A DNA stretch of 64,000 nucleotides from Paenibacillus sp. NAIST15-1 (GTDB lineage: Bacteria; Bacillota; Bacilli; Paenibacillales; Paenibacillaceae): assembly GCF_001894745.1 (NCBI RefSeq), contig NZ_BBYF01000005.1:1-64000 (forward strand), given 5' to 3'. The position numbers and the translations under genes are program-made. The notes under the pieces are model-generated. The model saw only the letters and a list, made by a program, of their open reading frames with translations. It was not told the DNA's origin and searched no databases. Of the stretch, positions 27,476-34,902 are shown piece after piece (within the stretch, counting starts at the first letter, position 1; the number at the start of each line of letters is the position of its first letter).

Positions 27476-28936
27476 GTGAGGTTGTTTGAAGGAGTTCTGA
27501 TATTTGTTCATATCGCTTGGTTGTTTTCTTTTTCACTCAGGGCGGATGCCAAAATCAAAATAAGTGCCAATATAGCAGCATTCGCTCTGTTAACTCTTCA
27601 TCTGGCAGCAGAAGGTTATCGCTGGCAGATGGCGGTGACCTATACTTTGTTTGTTGTTCTGACTGTAGTCACGTTTATGCTATATTTTCGAAGGAAAGAT
27701 AAAACAGAGAACAGAAAAAAAAGGAAAGCACAAAAGCTTTTATACGCCTTGCTGCTCATTCTGTATGCGATCGGCAGCGTCGCTCCTGTAGCAATGATTC
27801 CCGTATTCCAGCTTCCCAAGCCAACTGGATCGTTCGAAGTGGGGATGAGCTCTAGACACTTGCTTGAAGAATCTCGAACGAACGCCGCTTTGCCGGAGCG
27901 AGTAGGAAAAGAGCTCATGATCCAAATATGGTATCCCGCCGAAATCAATGACGACATACAACCTATCCGTTACCAATCCTTTCCCTATGCAGAATGGGCA
28001 GGCACTATGGAATTTCTTTTTTCTACGCCCCGATTTATTTTTGACTATCTCAAGTATGGCCGAACCAACAGCATACAAGATATTGCCGTGTCCAATCTGC
28101 AAGACCGATACCCCATCCTGTTATTTTCCCATGGGTTTGGCAGCACGAGAATGCAAAGCTTTTCTCAAATGGAGGAACTGGCCAGCCATGGCTATATCGT
28201 TGTCAGTGTGGATCATATGATTGATGCGGCCTTTACGCAATTTCCCGATGGGCGGGAAGCCATGAGTAAAGCTGATGCTTATTCGTATTCCTTTACGATT
28301 GAAGATGAACGAAATGTGAGGGCAAGATCGGAAGATATGACGTATGTCCTCGATCAATTGACGCTATTGAATGAACGGGATCCAGAAGGTCTGTTCACCG
28401 GCAAACTGGACATGGAACGAATCGGTATTTTGGGGCACTCCTACGGGGGTTCAACCGCTGCTCAGTTGTTATTGGACGATGCAAGAATTTTGGCGGGGGT
28501 CAACATAGACGGCCCATTGCATGAACCGGTAGCAAGCAAAGGGCTCGACCAGCCATTTATGTTTATTTTGAATAAAGACTATCTGGATTTAGACGATGAG
28601 GAAATTAAATATACATCTATCACGCCAGAGCAATTCCGGCAATATCATAGTCAAATTAAAAAGCTTGCGGATCATCACTTTAGAGAGGGAATTAGGGCAG
28701 ATACTTATCAACTTATTTTTAATGCCGGAGATCATTATTCTTTTTCCGATTTTCCATTTTTATCGCCGCTGTTGTCGAAGGGGATCGATATAGAAGAATT
28801 TCATCAAGTGATGAATCGCTACATTGTAGCTTACTTTAATCATTATGTTAAGAATGAAGAGCTTGATCCCTTGTTGTTGAAAGAGGAGCATGTAAATCAG
28901 TTTTATGACTATGAAGCGAATAAAAAGAAGAACTAG
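27476..28936 (+). CDS. Membrane-anchored alpha/beta hydrolase, PAF-acetylhydrolase family
   Basis: 486 residues. Three N-terminal hydrophobic segments (about 5-20, 30-70, 88-110) precede a hydrolase domain with QIWYPAE, ILLFSHGFGSTRMQ oxyanion region, nucleophile Ser322 in GILGHSYGGSTAAQ and a C-terminal HYSFSDF with the likely catalytic His. This matches the platelet-activating-factor acetylhydrolase isoform II-like family of lipid or ester hydrolases. GTG start at 27476 with AAGGAG 9 bases upstream. A perfect palindrome precedes it and a MarR gene follows by 65 bases. Confidence 0.85.
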   Translation: MRLFEGVLIFVHIAWLFSFSLRADAKIKISANIAAFALLTLHLAAEGYRWQMAVTYTLFVVLTVVTFMLYFRRKDKTENRKKRKAQKLLYALLLILYAIGSVAPVAMIPVFQLPKPTGSFEVGMSSRHLLEESRTNAALPERVGKELMIQIWYPAEINDDIQPIRYQSFPYAEWAGTMEFLFSTPRFIFDYLKYGRTNSIQDIAVSNLQDRYPILLFSHGFGSTRMQSFSQMEELASHGYIVVSVDHMIDAAFTQFPDGREAMSKADAYSYSFTIEDERNVRARSEDMTYVLDQLTLLNERDPEGLFTGKLDMERIGILGHSYGGSTAAQLLLDDARILAGVNIDGPLHEPVASKGLDQPFMFILNKDYLDLDDEEIKYTSITPEQFRQYHSQIKKLADHHFREGIRADTYQLIFNAGDHYSFSDFPFLSPLLSKGIDIEEFHQVMNRYIVAYFNHYVKNEELDPLLLKEEHVNQFYDYEANKKKN

Positions 28937-29001
28937 TATGATTTGACGAAATCGAAATACTTTTTTATGCTACAGGTAACTTTATTGATTGAGGTGCGGC
29001 G

Positions 29002-29466
29002 ATGCAAGATTATCTTAAAATAGTAGAACAAATCAATCAAGCCTTTGAGCAATTCACGGCGATCGTTCAAAGGGAGGTAGCGGAAGCGAAACAACTGGAA
29101 CATTTCCACCTGACCCCGCAGCAGGAGTTCATTATGTACTATATCGTCCGTAATGAGCCCGTAACGGCGAGACAAATCGCTTTATATTTGGACGTCTCGA
29201 TGAGTGCCGTCAGCCACGTTATGCCCAAACTCGAGGAACAAAAAATGATCGTTCGCTGGACGAATCCGGAAAATAAAAGGGAAGCGCTGATCCGATTAGG
29301 GGAACGCGGTCTGGAATATTCCGCTTTGTTGCACCGAATCGATGAGTTGTTGGTAAGAGATTATTACTCCAAGGTGAGCATGGATGACCTCGAAGCGGTT
29401 CATAGTACTCTTCAGAAATTGGTCAAAATATCGAAAATGCAAGCAAAGAAGCAGGAGGAGTTGTAG
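29002..29466 (+). CDS. MarR family transcriptional regulator
   Basis: 154 residues. Winged helix: LTPQQEFIMYYIVRNEPVTARQIALYLDVSMSAVSHVMPKLEEQKMIVR, then the wing WTNPENKREALIRLGERG, flanked by dimerisation helices. Likely repressor of the upstream hydrolase gene through the palindrome at 27394-27418. GAGGTG sits 6 to 11 bases upstream of the ATG. Confidence 0.9.
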   Translation: MQDYLKIVEQINQAFEQFTAIVQREVAEAKQLEHFHLTPQQEFIMYYIVRNEPVTARQIALYLDVSMSAVSHVMPKLEEQKMIVRWTNPENKREALIRLGERGLEYSALLHRIDELLVRDYYSKVSMDDLEAVHSTLQKLVKISKMQAKKQEEL

Positions 29467-29581
29467 TAAGAACGTTATTGTTTCAAAACAGCTTCCTCCT
29501 TCGGAGCAGGGTGTCCGCCTGTTAATAGAATTAACATCAATCAGTCAATAGACTTTCATTGTAGCTAGGAAGCAGGGTTTA

Positions 29582-29827
29582 ATGAACTTAAGGGTAAAAA
29601 ACACATCACACCGGAGAGTCATCTTGAACTCGTGGACGACATTTATAAAGTAGACGAAGAATATTTTCAATACGAAAAAGAATGGTGGAACTAGCCTACT
29701 ATAATGGAGAGATTGTGGGACTTATCCAGCCTATTGTATGTAAGGGACGATTCATTATATAGGTGTCATTCCTAATTTTCGTGGGAAAGGATTTATTAAC
29801 GACTTGCTTTTAAGAGCAATTTTTTCC
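29582..29827 (+). pseudogene. Decayed GNAT acetyltransferase
   Basis: 29692-29752 encodes LAYYNGEIVGLIQPIVCKGRFII; after a frame change at about 29755 the next frame encodes IGVIPNFRGKGFINDLLLRAI, which is the acetyl-CoA-binding motif A of GNAT enzymes. The frame upstream from 29582 is also interrupted. There is no complete gene. The flank at 29555-29590 resembles the 3' part of the dispersed repeat described at 33883. Confidence 0.7.
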
Positions 29828-29900
29828 TAATCTGCATGATATGCTGCGTAGAAGCAGCCCTATATAAGGCTGCCTCATCCTACACTAGGTGAATCCGGCA

Positions 29901-31019
29901 TTACTCTTGCAAAAATTTGATCATTTCGTTGAAAGCCAAATTGCGATGTCCTGCCTGGCAGTGCTGCTCGCCGCCTGTTTCCTTGGTGAACACCTTCGTC
30001 GTGATAGACGCCGCATTGCATAGTTCATTTTGAATTTGCGGCAGTCGGCTGATCGGAACATACTGGTCATTCTCTCCGGCCAGCAGCAATACATCTTGAT
30101 TGATAAACGAGCCGATCCCGGCCATCGTATGCTTCTCGAAATTTTTGAGCATAGCGAACGGCGTTTTCTCGCCCGTGTTTTCCATTCCTTTTATGACTTT
30201 CCAGCTCAAATCGATGCTGTCCTTCATCATGTTTTCGATCATGGCATTAACTTGATCAGCTTCATTGGCATCCAAAAGCGTGCTTAGCTTGTTCCAGACA
30301 TCTTCTGGCATTCGAATCTTCAATGCATCCAGACCGCTATAGAAAATATTGAACGCAATCACTTTATCGATCCGCTTCTCAAAAGCGGCGGCCCTCATCG
30401 CCAAATAACCGCCCCATGAAGCTCCCAAGATGCTTACGCGATCGATCTTAAAGTAATCGATAACCGCTGCAAGCGGCTTTTCCCAGTTATGAATGAATTT
30501 CAAGCCGTTTTTAAGCGCCGTACCTTGTCCCGGACCGTCAAAGACAATAATATGATAGTTAATTCTTTTTATGAAGTTCATCATCTTAACCATTTCTTCC
30601 ATGTATGAATCATATCCGCCAAATACGAGCAGCGTTTGCTTGGCGCCGGGCGTTACCAATTTAATCGCTGGCAGATAGGAATGTTCATACGGAATTTGAT
30701 AGGACTTATAGTCAAAATCATGGAAACCTTTGTAGAAAGTCTCGCGGTATTTTTGATACATATTCTCTTTGGCCGGATTCGACGGATTCAGATAAAACTC
30801 AGCAGCCTGATAATAGACGGAAGCCAGATCATAATCCTGGCGTTCTTCCCGCATAACCGCATATTCCAGCCAAGATTCATACCAGCTGTTCATATCCTTC
30901 AATCTTGGAATTATTCCTTGCAAATCGCTGTTTGCCCGTTCGTCTTCCTGATAAAAATCATTTAAAAAACGGTTGATTTGCAAATTGAATTGTTCATTGG
31001 CAACATATTGTGTAAACAT
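29901..31019 (-). CDS. Alpha/beta hydrolase with N-terminal helical cap (FrsA/DUF1100-like)
   Basis: 372 residues. A helical N-terminal region (1-105) precedes a hydrolase fold: TLLVFGGYDSYMEEM oxyanion region, FDGPGQGTAL, nucleophile Ser201 in ILGASWGGYLAMR, acid in LLLAGENDQYVP and a late His in GGEQHCQAGHR. Related proteins act on C-C or ester bonds with the N-terminal domain as lid. AAAGGAGGG is 6 bases before ATG. It is divergent from a TetR-like frame beginning 17 bases away. Confidence 0.8.
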   Translation of the reverse strand: MFTQYVANEQFNLQINRFLNDFYQEDERANSDLQGIIPRLKDMNSWYESWLEYAVMREERQDYDLASVYYQAAEFYLNPSNPAKENMYQKYRETFYKGFHDFDYKSYQIPYEHSYLPAIKLVTPGAKQTLLVFGGYDSYMEEMVKMMNFIKRINYHIIVFDGPGQGTALKNGLKFIHNWEKPLAAVIDYFKIDRVSILGASWGGYLAMRAAAFEKRIDKVIAFNIFYSGLDALKIRMPEDVWNKLSTLLDANEADQVNAMIENMMKDSIDLSWKVIKGMENTGEKTPFAMLKNFEKHTMAGIGSFINQDVLLLAGENDQYVPISRLPQIQNELCNAASITTKVFTKETGGEQHCQAGHRNLAFNEMIKFLQE

Positions 31020-31036
31020 ACAATCCCTCCTTTGCG

Positions 31037-31555
31037 TTGTTACAAGGCCATCTTATTGGAAGGGGCTTCACCCAGCAACAAGCAAAAAAGTTCATTGCGT
31101 ACGAAATCGAACGATATGTACGCCAATCCACTTTTTACAGCCATTTTGTCGATAAATACGATCTTCTGGAGAAACTTGTTCAACAGCATGCAGCTTCATT
31201 CGAGCAAGAAATATTGCGGCGTTTTGACTCCATGAAACAAGACAATGTGGCTGAAGATATCGAAATGATCGTCGAACAAACGGTTAAGCAAAATACCGTA
31301 ATTTCCACACTGTTAAACGTACATGTACCTTCGGCGGATTTGCATGTGGAATTCGAGAAGATTTTATATCAAACTTGTTTATCCTTTCTGGGAAAGGAAC
31401 TTACGGCACCAGCTGTATCAATAGAATATCTGGCCCGCTTGTATGCGGCAAACGCCATGGTATTGTTGCACTGGACTTTACAACATGGCAAGGATGAACA
31501 TGCGATTGACCTTGCTTATCAAATGCAAAAGTTTATTTTTGACCGAATTTCATAA
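31037..31555 (+). pseudogene. TetR family regulator lacking an intact DNA-binding N terminus
   Basis: 172 codons. RQSTFYSHFVDKYDLLEKLVQQH is a typical end of the TetR helix-turn-helix, and the rest (to 31555) is a helical ligand domain with LARLYAANAMVLLHWTLQHG. Before it, the expected first helices are replaced by FTQQQAKKFIAYEIERYV, with no similarity to the usual fold. The TTG opening the frame at 31037 has no ribosome binding site and lies only 17 bases from the divergent hydrolase start. Either the 5' end was lost or a frameshift hides it. Confidence 0.6.
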
Positions 31556-31650
31556 GTGAAAATATGAGATGTAGACTACATTAACCATTTAATGAAACAT
31601 ATTTTATGCTGTTAAACGACTCAAAGGTACCCTTGTTTGTGAACAGCAAT

Positions 31651-31697
31651 GTAAAAAAATGAAAGTACTAGACTGAAAAATAAAGTGTTAGACTGAG
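31651..31697 (+). repeat. TTAGACTG-family intergenic repeat copy
   Basis: GTAAAAAAATGAAAGTA followed by CTAGACTGAAAAATAAAG and TGTTAGACTGAG, nearly identical to the copy at 26126-26168. It lies 37 bases before the DUF4177 gene. Confidence 0.65.
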
Positions 31698-31733
31698 TAT
31701 ATCAAGCAGGGGGCTCACGAGGAGGATACATAC

Positions 31734-31916
31734 ATGTATACGTATCATTTTGAGAAAGTAAAGATTGGGTTGTCGTCGCAAAAAAACGTAGAAACTAAGG
31801 TGCAAGAGATCATCCACAAACATGCTAAGGACGGCTGGCGCTTAGTTCAAGTTATCCCACCATATCATGGAGCGTGTACTCTGAGTTTCGAAATCATCTT
31901 TGAGAAAAAAGCATAA
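31734..31916 (+). CDS. DUF4177 domain protein
   Basis: 60 residues: YTYHFEKVKIG ... VQEIIHKHAKDGWRLVQVIPP ... FEIIFEKKA, the full compact beta-alpha-beta DUF4177 pattern. GAGGAGG lies about 9 bases upstream. It has its own terminator. Function of the family is unknown. Confidence 0.85.
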   Translation: MYTYHFEKVKIGLSSQKNVETKVQEIIHKHAKDGWRLVQVIPPYHGACTLSFEIIFEKKA

Positions 31917-31929
31917 ATAGCTAAGAGGG

Positions 31930-31966
31930 AAATAGATTATCGCTGTTCGATAGTCTATTTTTTTTT
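31930..31966 (+). terminator. Rho-independent terminator
   Basis: AATAGATTATCG / CGATAGTCTATT, 12-base stem with one G-T pair, loop CTGTT, followed by a long T run. Confidence 0.85.
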
Positions 31967-32140
31967 ATATATTGAAGAATTCCAGCCAACAGATGGTGAG
32001 AATTCCATTAGGGAAAAAGGTTATGACCTAAGGCATAGAAAAAATAATATCGACTTTCTAAACAAATATGTTTCAAAAGTGTTGGAAATAAGATATCCTA
32101 AATATGGGAGTCATCTGATATTGAAAATGGAGGCGTTTTC

Positions 32141-33883
32141 ATGAATGGTTGGATTCAGGCTGGTACGGTAGATGAGCTGAGAGAACGGGGATCGAAGCTA
32201 ATCAAGGGTGGCATCGTTGTTTTTTATCACGAGGATAGAGTGCATGCGCTTGACAACCGGTGCCCTCACCTTGGTTTTCCGCTTCACATGGGAAGTGTGT
32301 GCAATGGAATTTTGACATGTCATTGGCATCATGCGCGGTTTGACGTATGTTGTGGAGGAACGCTTGACCCTTGGGCGGATGATGTACCTGTGCACGATAT
32401 AACCGTTAATGACGGATTCATTTGGGTCAACCCGAATTCCCGGAACGGCAATCAAGTTCAACGGTATAAAGACCGACTTCTGAGTGGTATTGAGCAAAAT
32501 ATCGGACTTGTCATCGCCAAAGCTGTAGTCGGATTAATAGAAGCTGGCGTTCCTGAGACGGAAATCGCTGCAATCGGGATCGAAATAGGAGTCAAACAAC
32601 GCAGGCAAGGGTGGGGATCTGGATTAACGATCCTGACCGCGATGGTCAACATCCTACCTAAGCTTGATAAACAAGGTCGAATTCTTGCGTTATTTCAAGG
32701 CTTGCTACATACGGCACGCGACTTTGCCAGAAGTGGAACCCGCTTCTTGCTCGATTCACTCCCTAATACGGGCGTTTCCGAAGAACGGTTAACAGAATGG
32801 TATCGTGATTGCATCGAAGTTCGGGATACGCAAGGCGCGGAAAGGGTGCTGCTGACCCTCGTGAAGGCAGGGGCGGATGAGAAGCGATTATTCTCAATGA
32901 TGAGCATGGCGGCAACGGATCACTTCTATATTAACGGAGGCCATACACTGGATTTTCATAATAAAGCATTTGAGAGTTTGAAGTATGTCGGGCAAGAGCA
33001 GCGTAATTATGTCCTTGCTTCACTCGTTCCGATGTTTGGAAGCGCATCTCGAAGCGAAGAGCTTCATAGCTGGCAGTCTCCGATCAATTTGGTTCAGCCA
33101 TTAAAAGAAGCGTTCGAGGAGCTATCTAATAAGGGGATTGCATCTGATAGCAGGGAGGAATCTGGCATCGATGAAGAGGAGCTGCTCCTAGCTCTACTCG
33201 GAGACGATCCGCTCAGGACGGTTAGCATGCTGAAGGAAGCTCTACTCAATGGCGCCTCTCCGGTTCGAATCTCGCAAATTGCCACATTGGCAGCGGCTGA
33301 ACGGGTTGTCCGGTTTCATATGCAAAACGATTTCGGAGACTGGATTTCGGTGCTGCACACGTTTACGCACGCTCACGCTGTTCACGAAGGTTTGATCCGT
33401 TCCGCCGACCCATGGTTGGTTCGTGGGATTTTTCATACAGCAGCTACGATTTACCTTGATCGGTTTTTGAACATCCCTGCGGCTCCGAGACCGTCTGCAA
33501 CTGGTAAGACCAAGGAAGTGCCGCAGCCCGCCGAGCTGCTTGAGATTCTCGACAAGCAGCAACAGGTGGCGCCGGCAGCGGAATGGGTAATCCGGTATCT
33601 GCGCAGCGGCGGGAAGCCGGAGCCTTTATTTAATGTATTGGGGCATGCGCTGCTTCGAGAGGATGCGGAATTCCACTCCTTCCAGATGTACGAGGCGGCC
33701 GTAGCAGAATATGACCGCTGGGCTTCCGAGTCGGGAACGTTCGCAGAGAAAGCCCGTGAAACACTGATTCTTGCGGTTACCCGTTATTTAGCGGCGCATG
33801 CTCCTACCTCACGTGAGACTCCTCATACGGCGACAATCGCATGGAGGCTCCATCGAGGAGAGAAATTGTTCGAAGAAGAATGA
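32141..33883 (+). CDS. Rieske [2Fe-2S] protein with a long C-terminal helical domain
   Basis: 580 residues. Residues 1-100 form a Rieske ferredoxin-like domain with Cys41-x-His43 (CPHLG) and Cys60-x2-His63 (CHWHHARFD), giving the two Cys and two His cluster ligands. Residues about 105-580 are mostly helical and not a known ring-hydroxylase catalytic domain: the 2-His-carboxylate iron motif of Rieske oxygenases is not evident. This part has repeated helical segments containing DDPLRTVSMLKEALL, HTFTHAHAVHEG and WVIRYLRSGG. GGAGG is 8 bases upstream. The gene stands alone. It may be a redox protein fused to a helical oxidase-like or scaffold domain; function unknown. Confidence 0.8.
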   Translation: MNGWIQAGTVDELRERGSKLIKGGIVVFYHEDRVHALDNRCPHLGFPLHMGSVCNGILTCHWHHARFDVCCGGTLDPWADDVPVHDITVNDGFIWVNPNSRNGNQVQRYKDRLLSGIEQNIGLVIAKAVVGLIEAGVPETEIAAIGIEIGVKQRRQGWGSGLTILTAMVNILPKLDKQGRILALFQGLLHTARDFARSGTRFLLDSLPNTGVSEERLTEWYRDCIEVRDTQGAERVLLTLVKAGADEKRLFSMMSMAATDHFYINGGHTLDFHNKAFESLKYVGQEQRNYVLASLVPMFGSASRSEELHSWQSPINLVQPLKEAFEELSNKGIASDSREESGIDEEELLLALLGDDPLRTVSMLKEALLNGASPVRISQIATLAAAERVVRFHMQNDFGDWISVLHTFTHAHAVHEGLIRSADPWLVRGIFHTAATIYLDRFLNIPAAPRPSATGKTKEVPQPAELLEILDKQQQVAPAAEWVIRYLRSGGKPEPLFNVLGHALLREDAEFHSFQMYEAAVAEYDRWASESGTFAEKARETLILAVTRYLAAHAPTSRETPHTATIAWRLHRGEKLFEEE

Positions 33884-34012
33884 GTGTTAGACTGACCCGA
33901 GTATAAAGCCATCGGCAGTCTTAGACCGGATCAATAAAGTTCTATACTGCCGATGGTTTATTGAACTAAGATAACTATAACTATAGCGAGGAAGCAGTTT
34001 CATTGAACCTAA
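33883..34012 (+). repeat. Composite intergenic repeat with internal hairpin
   Basis: GTTAGACTGACCC at the end of the Rieske gene begins a unit that contains a perfect 11-base hairpin CCATCGGCAGT / ACTGCCGATGG (33909-33919 / 33946-33956) and ends with GAGGAAGCAGTTTCATTGAAC (near 33987-34007). The last block recurs at 29565-29585 and, inverted, near 366-378, each next to or near a TAGACTG unit. The hairpin may also act as the Rieske gene terminator. Confidence 0.5.
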
Positions 34013-34026
34013 GGAGGAATTGATAC

Positions 34027-34185
34027 ATGTCTTCAAGCTATGAGAAAATTGCTTTTGTCTGGACTGAACCAAAGGAAAAGGTAGTGGTGCCAGATCGCTG
34101 CGAATTTACAAAAGTAATCCCGGAATTAGAGGATATTGGAGTTTGGAGAAATTTTGCCGATACGGATGTGGAAAATACCCAATGA
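34027..34185 (+). CDS. Small protein of 52 residues, unknown function
   Basis: ATG at 34027 with AAGGAGG at 34011-34017 (9-base spacing), TGA at 34183-34185, and a good terminator 61 bases later. The peptide (SYEKIAFVWTEPKEKVVVPD... then PELEDIGVWRNF) is soluble and acidic with three Trp. The strong initiation signal and terminator make it a real gene rather than a chance frame. No family recognised. Confidence 0.65.
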   Translation: MSSSYEKIAFVWTEPKEKVVVPDRCEFTKVIPELEDIGVWRNFADTDVENTQ

Positions 34186-34245
34186 GGAATGCATTTGAAA
34201 ATACAAGATACGAAATTAATAAATAGGAATAGATACAATTTAAGG

Positions 34246-34279
34246 GCCAAAGACGGATAATTTCCGTCTTGGCTTTTTT
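34246..34279 (+). terminator. Rho-independent terminator
   Basis: GCCAAAGACGG / CCGTCTTGGC (one bulged A), then TTTTTT. Confidence 0.85.
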
Positions 34280-34379
34280 AATTCGATAATTAGTTGCTTG
34301 CCAAAGTAGGCCGGCACAGAAGCCAGTTTCTTTTTCAGCGCTTATTGATATTTACCAGTTTAAGAGGAATGAAATTAAA

Positions 34380-34428
34380 TTTACAGTTGTAATAGTTGCA
34401 TGTATCGGTTATATTTACATATGTAATA
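34380..34428 (+). promoter_or_regulatory. Two BlaI-type operators and promoter
   Basis: TACAGTTGTA (34382-34391) and TACATATGTA (34416-34425) both match the TACA-NN-TGTA half-site pair bound by BlaI/MecI proteins. TTGCAT at 34396-34401 and TATGTA at 34420-34425 (18-base spacing) form a plausible promoter that the second operator covers. They lie 32 bases and more upstream of the BlaI-like gene, so autorepression is expected. Confidence 0.75.
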
Positions 34429-34459
34429 GTTAATCTAAGATAAGAAGGGAGGACAAACA

Positions 34460-34858
34460 ATGGAGAAAATGCCCAAGATTTCGGAATCTGAGTGGGAGAT
34501 CATGAAAGTCATTTGGCGGGAAAACCCGATGACAGCCGAGCAAATTGTGCAGCATTTGCCGGAGGGCACGGACTGGAGCGATCAGACGGTCAGAACCTTC
34601 ATCAACCGGCTAATGAAGAAAAAAGCGCTGGGTTACCAGAAATCTGGAAGAAGTTATCTGTATTATCCGCTAATTCCGGAAAAAGAGTGCGTGCGCGCGG
34701 AAAGCCGTTCTTTTTTAAACCGAGTCTTCAATGGCGCAGCTGGATTGATGATGACCAATTTTTTGGAGGAGACCCAGCTATCAAATCAGGAGATTGAGCG
34801 ATTGCAGCAAATTTTGCTGGAGAAGCAAGGAACAGAATCTAAAGATTCAAAAGACTGA
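34460..34858 (+). CDS. BlaI/MecI/CopY family repressor
   Basis: 132 residues. Winged-helix domain 1-80: ISESEWEIMKVIWRENPMTAEQIVQHL, recognition helix WSDQTVRTFINRLMKKKALGY and wing SGRSYLYYPLI; then the dimerisation helices with the segment AAGLMMTNFLEE, near where M56 peptidase-linked cleavage inactivates such repressors. AAGGGAGG lies about 10 bases upstream. It is followed by an M56 peptidase sensor gene, the normal partner. Confidence 0.92.
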   Translation: MEKMPKISESEWEIMKVIWRENPMTAEQIVQHLPEGTDWSDQTVRTFINRLMKKKALGYQKSGRSYLYYPLIPEKECVRAESRSFLNRVFNGAAGLMMTNFLEETQLSNQEIERLQQILLEKQGTESKDSKD

Positions 34859-34902
34859 TCACAGCCTTACAAGCGTGAAATTTAACCAAATGAGGTTATG
34901 CC

